This document shows positions 1 to 9,344 of a stretch of 64,000 nt of DNA, in pieces. The first letter of the stretch is position 1, and each line of letters begins with the position of its first letter. The notes beneath the pieces were generated by a model. That model saw nothing but the letters and a program-made list of their open reading frames with translations, was not told where the DNA came from and did not search any database. The stretch is taken from positions 124,001 to 188,000 of the forward strand of contig CAWFSJ010000007.1 in NCBI GenBank assembly GCA_963818505.1. The letters are read 5' to 3'. The position numbers and the translations under genes are program-made. Source of the DNA: JADKAV01 sp963818505. GTDB lineage: Bacteria; Actinomycetota; Actinomycetes; S36-B12; UBA10799.

Positions 1-120
1 CAGCAGCCGAAGCACGCTTGCCTTCACAGTGGTCGACTCCGCAGTGAGGTTGGCGGTGTTCCAGTTCTCGCAGAAGGTCAGCAGATCCTTCGCGTTGACG
101 CTGGTGGAATCCATGAACAT
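1..120 (-). CDS. Possible 5' end of a hypothetical protein, cut by the window edge
   Basis: An open frame of 40 codons runs leftwards from ATG at 120 to the window edge without a stop. It starts MFMDSTSVNAKDLL and continues with a plausible soluble, helix-prone composition. A second ATG lies at 114. No domain can be recognised from so short a piece, and no strong ribosome binding site is visible, so this could also be non-coding sequence upstream of the protease gene. In mycobacteria sigE and rseA lie upstream of htrA on the same strand; this opposite-strand frame is not either of those. Confidence 0.28.
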   Translation of the reverse strand, partial: MFMDSTSVNAKDLLTFCENWNTANLTAESTTVKASVLRLL

Positions 121-272
121 GACAGTACCGGCCCACTGCAGACGCCCGCGTGCCCCTCCTGCGGTTTTCGCCCGATTACATGCCTTTGACATACCCCTAA
201 CCCGTACTGGCTTCCGGTCTATGGCGCGGTACCGCATCCTGAAGTGCGAGTTCAAATAGGGAGAGGGTTACC

Positions 273-1751
273 GTGAGTTCATTCGTGGACCATGAGGAGT
301 CACAGATGTCGAACGACGACGTTGCGCCGGGCGGTCCGTCCGAGGTGCCCGGCGATGCGACCCCGCAAGCGGGTCCGGCGGGCGATCCCATCAGTGAGGC
401 GCCTGCGACTTCGCCTTCGGACACGACATCCCAATGGCCGGCTCCCGAGCCTGCCCAACAGTGGCCTTTTGAGCAAACCGCCGACGCGCAGCCTACGGCC
501 GACCCGGGGCAATGGCCGGCCCCGGATCACAGCACGCAGGTCCTCGACCCCAATCAGCAGTACGCCCAGACTGCTGTATACCCGCAGTACGCGCAGACCC
601 CCGAGCCCGCCAACCAGTGGCCCACGCCGGGCCCGGACGGCTACTTGCCGCCACCGCCTGGGGCGCCCCCACAGGCACCCGCGCCGGCTAAGTCCGGTGG
701 TGCGGGCAAGTACGTGGCGATCGCTGCGATCACCGGCCTGCTGGCCGGCCTCGGTGGAGGTGCCCTGGGCTACGAACTGGCCAGTGACTCCGGCACGACC
801 TCGTCGGTGTCGATCAATGCACCCAGCAGCCCAGAGGGGCTTTCTCCGCGAGCGGATGGCTCGATTGCCGCGATCGCCGAGGCAGTGCTTCCCAGCGTGG
901 TGTCCCTGGAGGTGACCGGCAGCGGCCAAGCGGGCTCAGGGTCCGGATTTGTGGTCAGTGAGGACGGGTACATCCTGACCAACAACCACGTCATCGAAGC
1001 GGCTGCAGACAGTGGCACCATCGACGTCGTGCTCAAGGACGGCACTCGGCTGCCCGGCGAGCTCGTGGGCCGCAACGCCGACTACGACTTGGCCGTCGTG
1101 AAGATTGATCGCAGCGGCCTTACCCCCGTGGTCATCGGCGATTCCGAGAGCGTCAAGGTGGGCGACCAGGCGATCGCCATCGGTTCCCCACTCGGGCTTG
1201 AGGGAACTGTGACCAGCGGCATCGTGAGCGCACTGGACCGCCCCGTCACCGCCGGCGGCGACTCTGGCGGTGAGACCTCGTTCATCAGCGCCATCCAGAC
1301 CGATGCGCCGATCAACCCGGGTAACTCCGGCGGCCCCCTGGTCAACGCCGAGGGTCAGGTGATCGGCGTCAACTCAGCGATCGCGTCGTTGGGCGCGGGA
1401 TCAGACGGCCAGGCCGGAAGCATCGGCCTGGGCTTCGCCATCCCGATCAACACCGCCAACCGGATCGCGCAGGAGCTCATCCGCACGGGTGAGGCCTCGA
1501 CGCCCATCATCGGCGCCGAGATCGATTTCAACTTCTCAGGCCAGGGTGCCCGGGTCCAGGCAGTCACAGCCGGTGGCCCGGCGCAGGCGGCCGGGCTACA
1601 AGACGGCGACGTGATCGTGGCCGTCAACGGCGAGCGTGTCGACGACGCAGTGGCGCTGATCACCGACATCCGCAAGAACGCTCCTGGCGACAAGATCACC
1701 CTGACGCTGGAGAGCGGCAAAGAGATACAGGTCACCCTCGGCCAGCGCTGA
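273..1751 (+). CDS. htrA: HtrA/DegP-like membrane-anchored serine protease with PDZ domain
   Basis: This is a 492-residue trypsin-like protease for envelope quality control. Residues 1-145 are a disordered, Pro/Gln-rich cytoplasmic region; a membrane anchor follows at about 146-168. The protease domain has the catalytic triad His239 (NNHVIEAA), Asp272 (YDLAVVKID) and Ser352 (NPGNSGGPL). A PDZ domain with a GPAQAAGLQDGDVIV signature ends the protein. The GTG at 273 has a GGGAGAGG ribosome site; the in-frame ATG at 306 has an even better AGGAG seven bases upstream, so the true start may be 306. It is followed after 14 bases by tatB, the order seen in mycobacteria (htrA-tatB), where a sigma-E system lies upstream. 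Confidence 0.95.
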   Translation: MSSFVDHEESQMSNDDVAPGGPSEVPGDATPQAGPAGDPISEAPATSPSDTTSQWPAPEPAQQWPFEQTADAQPTADPGQWPAPDHSTQVLDPNQQYAQTAVYPQYAQTPEPANQWPTPGPDGYLPPPPGAPPQAPAPAKSGGAGKYVAIAAITGLLAGLGGGALGYELASDSGTTSSVSINAPSSPEGLSPRADGSIAAIAEAVLPSVVSLEVTGSGQAGSGSGFVVSEDGYILTNNHVIEAAADSGTIDVVLKDGTRLPGELVGRNADYDLAVVKIDRSGLTPVVIGDSESVKVGDQAIAIGSPLGLEGTVTSGIVSALDRPVTAGGDSGGETSFISAIQTDAPINPGNSGGPLVNAEGQVIGVNSAIASLGAGSDGQAGSIGLGFAIPINTANRIAQELIRTGEASTPIIGAEIDFNFSGQGARVQAVTAGGPAQAAGLQDGDVIVAVNGERVDDAVALITDIRKNAPGDKITLTLESGKEIQVTLGQR

Positions 1752-1765
1752 CGTACTCTGGAGGG

Positions 1766-2074
1766 GTGTTCGACATCGGCTTGGGCGAGTTACTGGTCCT
1801 AGGACTGCTCGCTCTGCTGGTGTTCGGCCCCGACAAGTTGCCGGGTGCAGCATCCAGCGCGGGGCGTTTCGTGGCCAAGGCGCGCGAGACCGCAGGTGCG
1901 GCGCGCGCGCAACTTGGGGATTCTGCGGACCTGAGTTCGGTGACCAAGGACCTACAGTCCCTGGCCGACCTTCATCCCAAGCGGATGCTGTCCTCGCTGA
2001 CCGAGCCGTTGGATGCACCCGCGAAGCCCGAACAGAAGTCTGCTTCCTCGCCGATCGACCCGAACGCGACCTGA
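1766..2074 (+). CDS. tatB: Sec-independent translocase subunit TatB
   Basis: This 102-residue protein has the TatA/TatB layout: a single N-terminal membrane helix (about residues 5-20), the FGPDKLP hinge (20-26), then an amphipathic helix and a charged, disordered tail. It would pair with TatC to export folded proteins bearing twin-arginine signals. TatB rather than TatA is preferred because of the FDIG start, the length and the position directly after htrA, as in mycobacteria. It starts with GTG 14 bases after the htrA stop, so the two are probably cotranscribed. Confidence 0.92.
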   Translation: MFDIGLGELLVLGLLALLVFGPDKLPGAASSAGRFVAKARETAGAARAQLGDSADLSSVTKDLQSLADLHPKRMLSSLTEPLDAPAKPEQKSASSPIDPNAT

Positions 2075-2079
2075 ACCCG

Positions 2080-3210
2080 CTACCTGGCGACCGGAGAGAT
2101 CCCCAGGTTCAGACCGGCCAGGCCCCGGGGTTTGGCGGCGAACCGATCGGCGATATCCCGGATGGCGCCAGCAGCAGGCGCGTCGGGTACATCCAAGACC
2201 AACGGCCGACCCTGGTCACCGCCTTCACGCAGCCGGACGTCGAACGGGATCTTGCCCAATAGCGGGACGTCAGTCTTCAGTGACGCGCTCAGCTGCTTAG
2301 AGACGATCTCGCCGCCACCGGCACCGAACAAGTCCATCGGTTCCCCGCAGTGCGGGCAGGGGAACGCACTCATGTTCTCGACCACACCCATGACCCGCTG
2401 GTTGGTGTACTCGCTGAGCATGCCGGCACGCACGGCGACCTCGGCGGCGGCCACCTGCGGAGTTGTCACCACTAGGATCTCGGCGCGCGGGAGCAACTGC
2501 GCCACGGAGATGGCCACGTCCCCTGTGCCCGGTGGCAGGTCGAGAAGCAGCCAGTCGAGATCGCCCCAATACACATCGGTCAGGAACTGATTCAGTGCCC
2601 GATGCAACATGGGGCCCCGGAATGCGACTGCCTGGCTGTTGCCGCCGGACTTGAACGGCAGCACCGAGATGCTCGCCACACCGTAGGTCTGCGGTGGCAT
2701 GAGCATGCCTTCGACGACAGTGGGGGCAGTGGTCACCCCGAGCAGTCGGGGGATGGAGTGTCCGTAGATGTCGGCGTCGATCAGTCCGACCTTGTTGCCC
2801 ATCGCCGCCAGCTGCACGGCTAGGTTCGCGGTCACTGACGACTTGCCCACTCCGCCCTTGCCAGAGGCCACTGCGATGATCTTCGTAAGGTTCCCAGGCC
2901 GGTCGAAGGGGTTCTCCTTCTGCGGGCCCTGCAGCATCTCGCGCAGGTTTTTGCGCTGTTCCTCGCTCATCACATCGAAACTCAAGGAGACAGCCAGCAC
3001 ACCGGGAACACCCGCCACTGCCCGTTCGATCCGTTCACGCAGGGTGTCCTTCATCGGGCAGGCAGCGATCGTGAGGTAGACCTCGACATGCGCCATTCCG
3101 TTGGCATCGACTGCCACCGACTTGACCATTCCCAACTCGGTGATGGGGCGGTGGATCTCAGGATCCTCGACGGAGGCCAGCGCTGCGGTGATCGCATCGG
3201 GTAGGGACAT
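2080..3210 (-). CDS. mrp: Mrp/NBP35-type iron-sulfur cluster carrier ATPase
   Basis: This P-loop ATPase binds and delivers Fe-S clusters. The N-terminal MIP18/DUF59 domain (about 1-85) contains a conserved Cys51 in AACPMKD. The deviant Walker A motif GKGGVGKS lies at 117-124. The CPHC pair at Cys285/Cys288 would hold the bridging cluster at the dimer interface. The frame stays open 11 codons upstream to ATG 3243, but ATG 3210 (MSLPDAI) matches the usual family start; neither has a clear ribosome site. It converges on tatB with a 5-base gap and lies downstream of the DUF1003 gene on the same strand. Confidence 0.93.
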   Translation of the reverse strand: MSLPDAITAALASVEDPEIHRPITELGMVKSVAVDANGMAHVEVYLTIAACPMKDTLRERIERAVAGVPGVLAVSLSFDVMSEEQRKNLREMLQGPQKENPFDRPGNLTKIIAVASGKGGVGKSSVTANLAVQLAAMGNKVGLIDADIYGHSIPRLLGVTTAPTVVEGMLMPPQTYGVASISVLPFKSGGNSQAVAFRGPMLHRALNQFLTDVYWGDLDWLLLDLPPGTGDVAISVAQLLPRAEILVVTTPQVAAAEVAVRAGMLSEYTNQRVMGVVENMSAFPCPHCGEPMDLFGAGGGEIVSKQLSASLKTDVPLLGKIPFDVRLREGGDQGRPLVLDVPDAPAAGAIRDIADRFAAKPRGLAGLNLGISPVAR

Positions 3211-3250
3211 GTGCCAATCGTACGAGGCCGCCCCAGAGGTCATGCGGGGC

Positions 3251-3721
3251 TCAGGTGTCGTCGCCGCGCTCGAGGTCGTCGATCAGGTCGCGCAGTTCAC
3301 GGCGCAAGTAGTCGCGGGTGACGACCTCACCTAGACCGATGCGCAGGGCCGCGATCTCACGAGCGAGGTACTCGGTGTCGGCTATCAGTCGCTCTGTGCG
3401 CTCGCGGTCCTCCTTGATCTGCACGCGGTCACGGTCGTCCTGCCTGTTCTGTGCCAGCAGGATCAGAGGTGCGGCGTAGGAGGCCTGAAGGCTGAGCAGC
3501 AGTGTCAAGAAGATGAAGGGATAGGGGTCGACGGCGCTGCTGGAGACGATGTTGTAGACGACCCAGGCGGCGATCAACCCGGTCATGTACGCGATGAAGC
3601 GCCAGGAGCCCAGGAAGCGCGCCACGCGTTCGGACACCTTCCCGAACGTCTCGGGGGCGAACGACGGTTTGATCGAGGGCCGCCCGCGGGCCGGCTGATC
3701 CAGACTGTTGCGATCACTCAT
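3251..3721 (-). CDS. DUF1003 family membrane protein
   Basis: This 156-residue protein has two membrane helices (about 41-62 and 67-89) followed by the charged LLAQNRQDDRDR stretch and a C-terminal helical tail, the hallmark of the DUF1003 family. Its function is unknown. Its start overlaps the end of the MgtE_N/CBS gene by 8 bases, so the two are translationally coupled; the same pair is neighbouring in mycobacteria, which suggests a shared role in divalent cation handling (inference). Confidence 0.88.
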   Translation of the reverse strand: MSDRNSLDQPARGRPSIKPSFAPETFGKVSERVARFLGSWRFIAYMTGLIAAWVVYNIVSSSAVDPYPFIFLTLLLSLQASYAAPLILLAQNRQDDRDRVQIKEDRERTERLIADTEYLAREIAALRIGLGEVVTRDYLRRELRDLIDDLERGDDT

Positions 3722-4961
3722 GGGCGAGCCCAGAGGATTGATCGCGCCAGTTCTCGCCGAGCAGGTGGTCCAACAGGTCGTCCACCGTGACAGCGCCGAG
3801 CAGATGGTTCGCGTCGTCGACGATTGGAACCGCCACGAGGTTGTAGGCCGCGAAGTAGCGCGTCAGCAACGGCAGTGGCGAGTCGGGGGGCAGGGGTTCG
3901 AGGTCCTTGTCGATGGCCCGGGAGACCAAGTCGCTGGGCGGCTCGCGTAGTAGGCGTTGCCAGTGCACCACCCCTAGGAACTTGCCGGTGGGTGTCTGCA
4001 TGGGCGGGCGAACGACGTAGACCTGGGACGCCAACGCCGGCGACAGGTCGGGGTTGCGGATCTGCGCGAGAGCCTCGGCAACAGTGGCGTCAGCGGCCAC
4101 GATCACCGGATCCGGGCTCATCATCCCGCCTGCTGAGAGTTCGTCGTACCGAAGCAGGCGTCGCAGGTCCTCGGCGTCCTCGGGTTCCACCAACTCCAGC
4201 AGGCGTCGGGCCTGCTCGGGCGCCAGGTCGCTGAGCAGGTCAACCGCGTCGTCGGGGTCCATCTCCTCAAGCACGTCGGCGGCCCGTTCGGACTCCAAGG
4301 CGTTCATGATCTGCACGGCGTCGTGTTCGGCCATCTCCTCGAGGACGTCGGCCAGTCGCTCGTCGTCCAGGGCCCGGGCCACTTCCAGCCGGCGCTTCTC
4401 GGGAAGGTCGTGAAGGACGTTGGCCACATCTGCCGGACGTAGTTCGACCAGTGAGGCCAGCATCGACTCCACGGCCTGGTCCTCTTCGACGAGTCCCACA
4501 CCGGACAGGTCGCTCCAGTCCACAACACGGGTATGTCCACGTCGGCCGAGCCCCCTGCCCCCGCTGCGCACGTAGGCCTGGGAGATCTCCCAGTCCCGGT
4601 GTGCGTTCTGCTGCATGGCGAGGTCGAGGATCTTGACACCTTCCCCGGTGGAGCGCAGAGTCCCTGTGCGGTCGAACAGTTCCCCGATGGCCAGCGTTTC
4701 CCCGGGGCGCAGCTTGAAGCGGCGCAGATCCAGCATCCCGGTCGACACGATCTGACCGACGTCGATCTTCGTCACCCGGGTGATGGGCAAGAAGATGCGG
4801 CGCCGGGCACCCACCTCGACGACCAGGCCCACGAGCCTGGGCGCGGCGGTGCCATGGCGCAGGATCAGGACGAAATCGCGCACTTTGCCCAACTGTTCGC
4901 CGTTGGGGTCGAACACCGCCGAACCGCGAAGGCGGGCGATATAGGCGCGAGTGACGGTCAC
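3714..4961 (-). CDS. PRC-barrel/MgtE N-terminal/CBS-pair protein, no transporter domain
   Basis: The 415-residue protein starts with PRC-barrel-like repeats (about 1-160), continues with an MgtE N-terminal superhelical domain (about 185-285, rich in LLSDL/ADVLEEM-type repeats) and ends in a pair of CBS domains (about 290-410). The five-helix magnesium channel domain of true MgtE is absent, so it is not a transporter by itself. In MgtE these soluble parts sense Mg2+; here they may regulate a partner, possibly the DUF1003 protein encoded just downstream with an 8-base overlap. The start codon is GTG at 4961. Confidence 0.88.
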   Translation of the reverse strand: MTVTRAYIARLRGSAVFDPNGEQLGKVRDFVLILRHGTAAPRLVGLVVEVGARRRIFLPITRVTKIDVGQIVSTGMLDLRRFKLRPGETLAIGELFDRTGTLRSTGEGVKILDLAMQQNAHRDWEISQAYVRSGGRGLGRRGHTRVVDWSDLSGVGLVEEDQAVESMLASLVELRPADVANVLHDLPEKRRLEVARALDDERLADVLEEMAEHDAVQIMNALESERAADVLEEMDPDDAVDLLSDLAPEQARRLLELVEPEDAEDLRRLLRYDELSAGGMMSPDPVIVAADATVAEALAQIRNPDLSPALASQVYVVRPPMQTPTGKFLGVVHWQRLLREPPSDLVSRAIDKDLEPLPPDSPLPLLTRYFAAYNLVAVPIVDDANHLLGAVTVDDLLDHLLGENWRDQSSGLAHE

Positions 4962-5064
4962 GTGCGCAGGCTATCGCCCCACGGAAGCCTGGTCACGGCA
5001 TTCACTTGGGCCGTTGGGTACCGTGTTGGCCGTACCCGTTCATCGAAGACAGGCGGTAAGGGCC

Positions 5065-5814
5065 ATGCGAGTGGCGATGCTCACAGCCGGAGCAATTGTT
5101 CTGGCCGCGCTCGGGGGCTGCTCCAGTTCCGACAACAACGCCGAGGAGTCGCCGTCGGCGTCGGCCTCGGGGTCTGAATCCGCGCCCCCCGCTGCCAGCG
5201 CAGAGCCGGTGGGCAAACCGAACGGCGTCGAGCAGTTCGGGCCGAAGAAACTCCTCGCGCAGGCGAACAAAGCCGCGATGTCCGCGCGCAGTGTCCGGAT
5301 AGTCGGCGAGAGCCCGCAGGCCGCCTTGGACCTTGTGGTGACGAAAGACTCCAGCGACGGCAAGCGAAGTGCAGGCGAGACGACTTTGAAGACCCGGGTC
5401 GTGGACGGCACGATCTACATCAAGGGGGACCAGGCCTACTGGACCGAGGCCTTCAATAAGAAGAAGGCCAAGGAGATCGGCGACAAGTGGGTCGCAGGCA
5501 ACCTCGACAACCCGAAACTGAAGTCCTTCAAGCAGACTTCCACGATGAAACCGATCATGGCGCAGTTCCTGCGCACCAGTGGTCCGGCTGAGGTGGGCGA
5601 AGTCGGGGCGGCGCAGGACCAGCCTGCGGTCCCGGTGACCAGCGCCGCCGGGACGTTGTGGGTGGCCACGACTGGTAAGGCCTACCCGCTGCTGATCACC
5701 AGTTCGCCGGACACCGGCGAGAACAGCCAGGTCGACTTCACCGAGTGGGACAAGAAGGTCGTCATCAAGGCCCCGCCGGCGAAGAACACGATCGACTTGG
5801 CGGATCTCGCCTGA
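5065..5814 (+). CDS. LppX/LprG-like lipoprotein
   Basis: The frame is open from 4951, but the start at ATG 5065 gives a clean lipoprotein signal: MRVAML, a hydrophobic stretch and the lipobox LGGC with Cys19. A Ser/Ala/Pro-rich linker follows, then a domain of about 190 residues resembling the LppX/LprA/LprF/LprG fold, which in mycobacteria binds lipids in a hydrophobic cavity and carries them across the periplasm. The motif run DGTIYIKGDQAYW fits that family. The length is 249 residues. Assignment rests on overall pattern, not a catalytic motif. The next gene starts 8 bases later on the same strand. Confidence 0.75.
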   Translation: MRVAMLTAGAIVLAALGGCSSSDNNAEESPSASASGSESAPPAASAEPVGKPNGVEQFGPKKLLAQANKAAMSARSVRIVGESPQAALDLVVTKDSSDGKRSAGETTLKTRVVDGTIYIKGDQAYWTEAFNKKKAKEIGDKWVAGNLDNPKLKSFKQTSTMKPIMAQFLRTSGPAEVGEVGAAQDQPAVPVTSAAGTLWVATTGKAYPLLITSSPDTGENSQVDFTEWDKKVVIKAPPAKNTIDLADLA

Positions 5815-5822
5815 CCGGTTCG

Positions 5823-6686
5823 GTGTCGGCGCGCGACGCCGGCCTGCTCGCTGTCGCTGTTGTCTGTGTCAGCGCATCTGCACCGCTGATCGCTGCCTGT
5901 GCGGCTCCTGCCCTGGCGATCGCGATGTACCGATGCCTGCTGGCCACCGGCTTGACTTGGGGCTGGATGCTCGCCACGCGTAGACGACCCCAGTTGTCAG
6001 CGTCGGCCATCGGGCCAGGGATCGCGCTAGCTGCCCACTTCGGGACTTGGATTCCGTCGTTGCGCCTCACCACGGTGGCCTTGAGTACGGCCATGATCTC
6101 CACGCAGCCGATCTGGTCGGCCCTAATCTCCAGGGCTTTCGGAACCCGGCCTGCCCGCGCGGTTTGGGTCGGGATCGGGATCAGCATCCTGGGTGTGCTG
6201 CTGCTGACCGGCTTCGGGGGGTCATTGCAGGGCCGTTCCCTGGCAGGGATGCTGCTGGCACTGGTCGCGGCTGTGCTTGCGGCGGTGTACGTCGCTTTCG
6301 GCGAGCGACTCAGAGCGGTCACCGACCTCGGCTCGTACACCGTGGCCGTCTACGGTGCGGCTGCGGTGTTTCTACTCGCCGTGTGCCTGGTCCTGAGAGT
6401 CCCGCTGGCTGGCTACGCGGGCAGGGACTGGGTGCTGATCCTGGCCATCACCCTGGTCGCCCAGATCGGTGGCCATTCGGTCATGAACGCCGTCGTGCAC
6501 AGGACCTCGGCCACAGTCGTCAGCACGGCGATCCTGTTCGAGGCGCCAGGGGCTACGATCCTGGCCGCGATCTTCTTGGGCCAGAGTGTGGGCTTGTCGC
6601 TGGTCCTGGGCCTTTCGGTCATGCTCGCCGGACTGGTGATCGTGGTGCGCGCAGGTCGTCCACCGGTCGCCGAGTCGGGGGTGTGA
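5823..6686 (+). CDS. EamA/DMT family transporter
   Basis: This 287-residue protein consists almost wholly of about ten membrane helices arranged as two EamA repeats, typical of drug/metabolite transporters that export amino acids or small metabolites. GTG 5823 is chosen because the upstream part of the frame overlaps the lipoprotein gene. The second repeat contains GQSVGLSLVLGLSVMLAG, a usual ending for the family. The substrate cannot be read from sequence. Confidence 0.85.
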   Translation: MSARDAGLLAVAVVCVSASAPLIAACAAPALAIAMYRCLLATGLTWGWMLATRRRPQLSASAIGPGIALAAHFGTWIPSLRLTTVALSTAMISTQPIWSALISRAFGTRPARAVWVGIGISILGVLLLTGFGGSLQGRSLAGMLLALVAAVLAAVYVAFGERLRAVTDLGSYTVAVYGAAAVFLLAVCLVLRVPLAGYAGRDWVLILAITLVAQIGGHSVMNAVVHRTSATVVSTAILFEAPGATILAAIFLGQSVGLSLVLGLSVMLAGLVIVVRAGRPPVAESGV

Positions 6687-6720
6687 CAGGCGCTCGTGAG
6701 TGGCTGGATATCGTCGGATC

Positions 6721-7680
6721 ATGAGCGAAAACCTGCGTAGCCGCCGTTCGAACCTGGCCGTCCCGGGCAGCAGCCCGAAGATGCTGGAGAAGGCCAAGGG
6801 CCTGCCAGCCGACCAGGTGTTCATGGACATCGAGGATGCCGTCGCGCCCCTGGCCAAACCCGATGCCCGCAAGAACATCGTCGCGGCGCTCAATGAGGGT
6901 GGCTACGAGGACAAGGTCCGCGTGGTTCGGGTCAACGACTGGACGACCCAGTGGACCTACGCGGACGTGGTGGAGGTCGTCGAAGGGGCCGGGGCGAACC
7001 TTGACTGCATCATGCTTCCCAAGGTGCAGACCCCTGAGCAGGTCGTGGCGCTGGACCTGCTGCTGACCCAGATCGAGAAGGCCAACGGTTTCGAGGTCGG
7101 GCGCATCGGGATCGAGGCCCAGATCGAGAACGCATTGGGCCTCATCAACGTCGACGCCATCGCGACCGCCAGTCCACGCGTTGAGACCATCATCTTCGGC
7201 CCGGCCGACTTCATGGCCAGCATCAACATGAAGTCCCTGGTCGTCGGCGAGCAGCCCCAGGGCTACGACGTGGGCGACGCCTACCACTACATCCTCATGC
7301 GCATCCTCATGGCTGCGCGTGCCCACGACAAGCTGGCCATCGACGGACCGTACCTGCAGATCAAGGACGTCGAGGGCTACAAGCGGGTGGCAGGGCGCAG
7401 CGCGGCGCTCGGCTTCGACGGCAAGTGGGTGCTGCACCCGGGTCAGGTCGATGCCGCCAACGAGGTCTTCTCACCGCGTCAGGAGGACTACGACCACGCC
7501 GAACTCATCCTCGATGCCTACGACTACTACACCTCGGCTCAGGGTGGCGCCAAGGGTGCGGTCATGCTCGGCGACGAGATGATCGACGAGGCCTCCCGCA
7601 AGATGGCCCTGGTGATCTCGGCCAAGGGACGCGCGGCCGGGATGGCACGCACCAAGACGTTCGAGGCGCCCCAGGGCTGA
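6721..7680 (+). CDS. HpcH/HpaI-type CoA-ester lyase (CitE/malyl-CoA lyase-like)
   Basis: The 319-residue protein is a TIM-barrel lyase that cleaves or forms beta-hydroxyacyl-CoA esters such as malyl-CoA, citramalyl-CoA or beta-methylmalyl-CoA. Metal ligands and active-site motifs are FMDIEDAV (34-41), IGIEAQIEN and FGPADFMAS; LPKVQTPEQV is also typical. ATG 6721 gives the standard start MSENLRSRRSNLAVPG. The length and N-terminus fit stand-alone actinobacterial enzymes rather than the citrate lyase beta subunit, and no citrate lyase alpha or gamma gene is nearby. The exact substrate is open. Confidence 0.88.
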   Translation: MSENLRSRRSNLAVPGSSPKMLEKAKGLPADQVFMDIEDAVAPLAKPDARKNIVAALNEGGYEDKVRVVRVNDWTTQWTYADVVEVVEGAGANLDCIMLPKVQTPEQVVALDLLLTQIEKANGFEVGRIGIEAQIENALGLINVDAIATASPRVETIIFGPADFMASINMKSLVVGEQPQGYDVGDAYHYILMRILMAARAHDKLAIDGPYLQIKDVEGYKRVAGRSAALGFDGKWVLHPGQVDAANEVFSPRQEDYDHAELILDAYDYYTSAQGGAKGAVMLGDEMIDEASRKMALVISAKGRAAGMARTKTFEAPQG

Positions 7681-7767
7681 CCCTGTTACCTTTTTGGCGG
7701 CTGTCAGAACGGGGCCGTTCGGCTGCCAGGCCTGGCATGACCGATTGCCCCTGTCGTTGATAGGCGC

Positions 7768-7814
7768 CTTTCGGTGAATATGTGACACGTGAGGTTGCAC
7801 ATTCTCACCGAAAG
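7768..7814. other. 47-bp imperfect palindrome in the 332-bp gap before the glycosidase
   Basis: Arms CTTTCGGTGA (7768-7777) and TCACCGAAAG (7805-7814) match perfectly, with a partly paired ATGTG/CACAT extension inside. No T-run follows, so it is not a classical terminator; it may be a hairpin in RNA or a repressor site. It is the only feature I can see in the gap 7681-8012, apart from a likely promoter for the gene at 8013. Confidence 0.5.
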
Positions 7815-8012
7815 CCACTGCCGGACCGACGTAGGAACATGACCCTGCAAGGACCGCAGGGAACCGGGAACGGCGCTGCCGCGTCGGATATCGAATAGTT
7901 ACTTTCCGAGGTCCCGGTACGCCCGGAAGTGCGGGTTAGACTGATGCGTCTTCTCGCCGCGACCGAGTGCCCAGGACGGCGGTGTCCGCTGACAGTTCGA
8001 CGGGAGTCCCCA

Positions 8013-9344
8013 ATGCGCAAATCTCCGGTGATCACCGCAGTCGTCGCCGGGCTGGTGCTGGCCACGGCCATGCCTGCCGCTGCAGCCATCACGACACTGC
8101 CCAAACCGGGCAAGGAGAAGCCGACCTTCAAGAAGATCCCGGCCTCTTTGCTCGGAATGCATGTGCACAGCCTGACTGACACCCCGCCCACGCCGGAGGA
8201 GCGCTTCGGCAGCATCCGGATCTGGGACAACGGCGTGCGCTGGGACCAGGTCAACACGGCCAAGGGCGTCTACGACTGGACGGTGCTGGACCAGGTGGTG
8301 GCCAACGCCAAGGCGACCGGTGCGCAGGACATCATGTACGTCCTGGGCTACACCCCAGAGTGGGCAGCCAGCAATGTGAAGCCGCCCTGCCAGCCGGGGA
8401 ACTACACGAACTGCGAGTATTTCCCCGGGGGCAGCAGTTCCGGGCCCAAGGACATCGAGGACTGGACCACCTGGGTTCGCGAAGTAGCCGCCCGCTACAA
8501 GGGCCAGATCACCGAGTACCAGATCTGGAACGAGGCGAATCTGACTGCGATGTTCAGCAGCACAGGAAACAGCCCGGTCGAGATGGCCCAGCTGACGGTG
8601 GCCGCAGAGAAGGCCGTACGCCAGGTCGACCCGGCAGCCGATGTGATGACGGCGTCCAGCACGATCGTTCAGAAGAAGAACTTCGTCAAGAAGAGCTGGC
8701 TGACCCAGTACCTGAAGGCGCTGAAGAAGCAGGGCGGAAAGCCTGACGGCATCGCGATCCACGCCTACCCCTGGTTGAAGAAGGGGCCCGGCAACGGCAA
8801 CCTCGCCCAGCGGGCCGAAGGTGTGGCCATGGCACAGGAGGCGATCGCCAAGGCGGGCTACAAGAAGGTGCCGGTGCTCGACACCGAGATGAACTACGGA
8901 AACCAGCGCAACAACGGCTGGCCCAAGAAGAAGTACTCCCAGGACACCGGCGCCGCGTATCTGGCCCAGACCTACCTTGCATCGCTGTACAACGGTCTGG
9001 TCCAGGTCGACTGGTACGGGTGGGACGACTACGGTCTGGGCGTCTGGCCGACCTCGCAGTCCGGCGTGCTGCTCAAGCCGGGTGTGGCCTACCAGACCCT
9101 TCTGGAGAACCTGCCGGGCAAGAACAACAAGGGCTGCACGATCACCAAGTCGGTAACGGTCTGCCTGACCACCAAGGGCTCGGCGCGCGACTACTACGTG
9201 TACCGGCCCACCAACAAGATGGTGTCGTTCAAGGTGCCTGCCTCGTTCAGGGTGAACGAGGCCTGCGACCTGTCCGGCAAGTGCAAGCCCATTCGCAAGG
9301 GCAAGGTGAAGGTGGGGTTGTCGCCGCTGCGGCTCACCGCCTAG
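8013..9344 (+). CDS. Secreted glycoside hydrolase, clan A (GH5/GH39-like)
   Basis: The 443-residue protein starts with a secretion signal (MRKSPVITAVV through MPAAAA, cut near residue 28). A TIM-barrel glycosidase domain follows. QIWNEANL gives the acid/base Glu174 and VLDTEMNYG gives the likely nucleophile Glu292, as in clan A retaining enzymes. HVHSL near the start and HAYPWL before the second Glu fit GH39/GH5-like enzymes. A beta-sandwich-like tail of about 80 residues follows, with two Cys pairs that could form disulfides outside the cell. ATG 8013 has a GGGAG ribosome site; the frame is open upstream to 7929 but that part would precede the signal peptide. Substrate unknown. Confidence 0.82.
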   Translation: MRKSPVITAVVAGLVLATAMPAAAAITTLPKPGKEKPTFKKIPASLLGMHVHSLTDTPPTPEERFGSIRIWDNGVRWDQVNTAKGVYDWTVLDQVVANAKATGAQDIMYVLGYTPEWAASNVKPPCQPGNYTNCEYFPGGSSSGPKDIEDWTTWVREVAARYKGQITEYQIWNEANLTAMFSSTGNSPVEMAQLTVAAEKAVRQVDPAADVMTASSTIVQKKNFVKKSWLTQYLKALKKQGGKPDGIAIHAYPWLKKGPGNGNLAQRAEGVAMAQEAIAKAGYKKVPVLDTEMNYGNQRNNGWPKKKYSQDTGAAYLAQTYLASLYNGLVQVDWYGWDDYGLGVWPTSQSGVLLKPGVAYQTLLENLPGKNNKGCTITKSVTVCLTTKGSARDYYVYRPTNKMVSFKVPASFRVNEACDLSGKCKPIRKGKVKVGLSPLRLTA

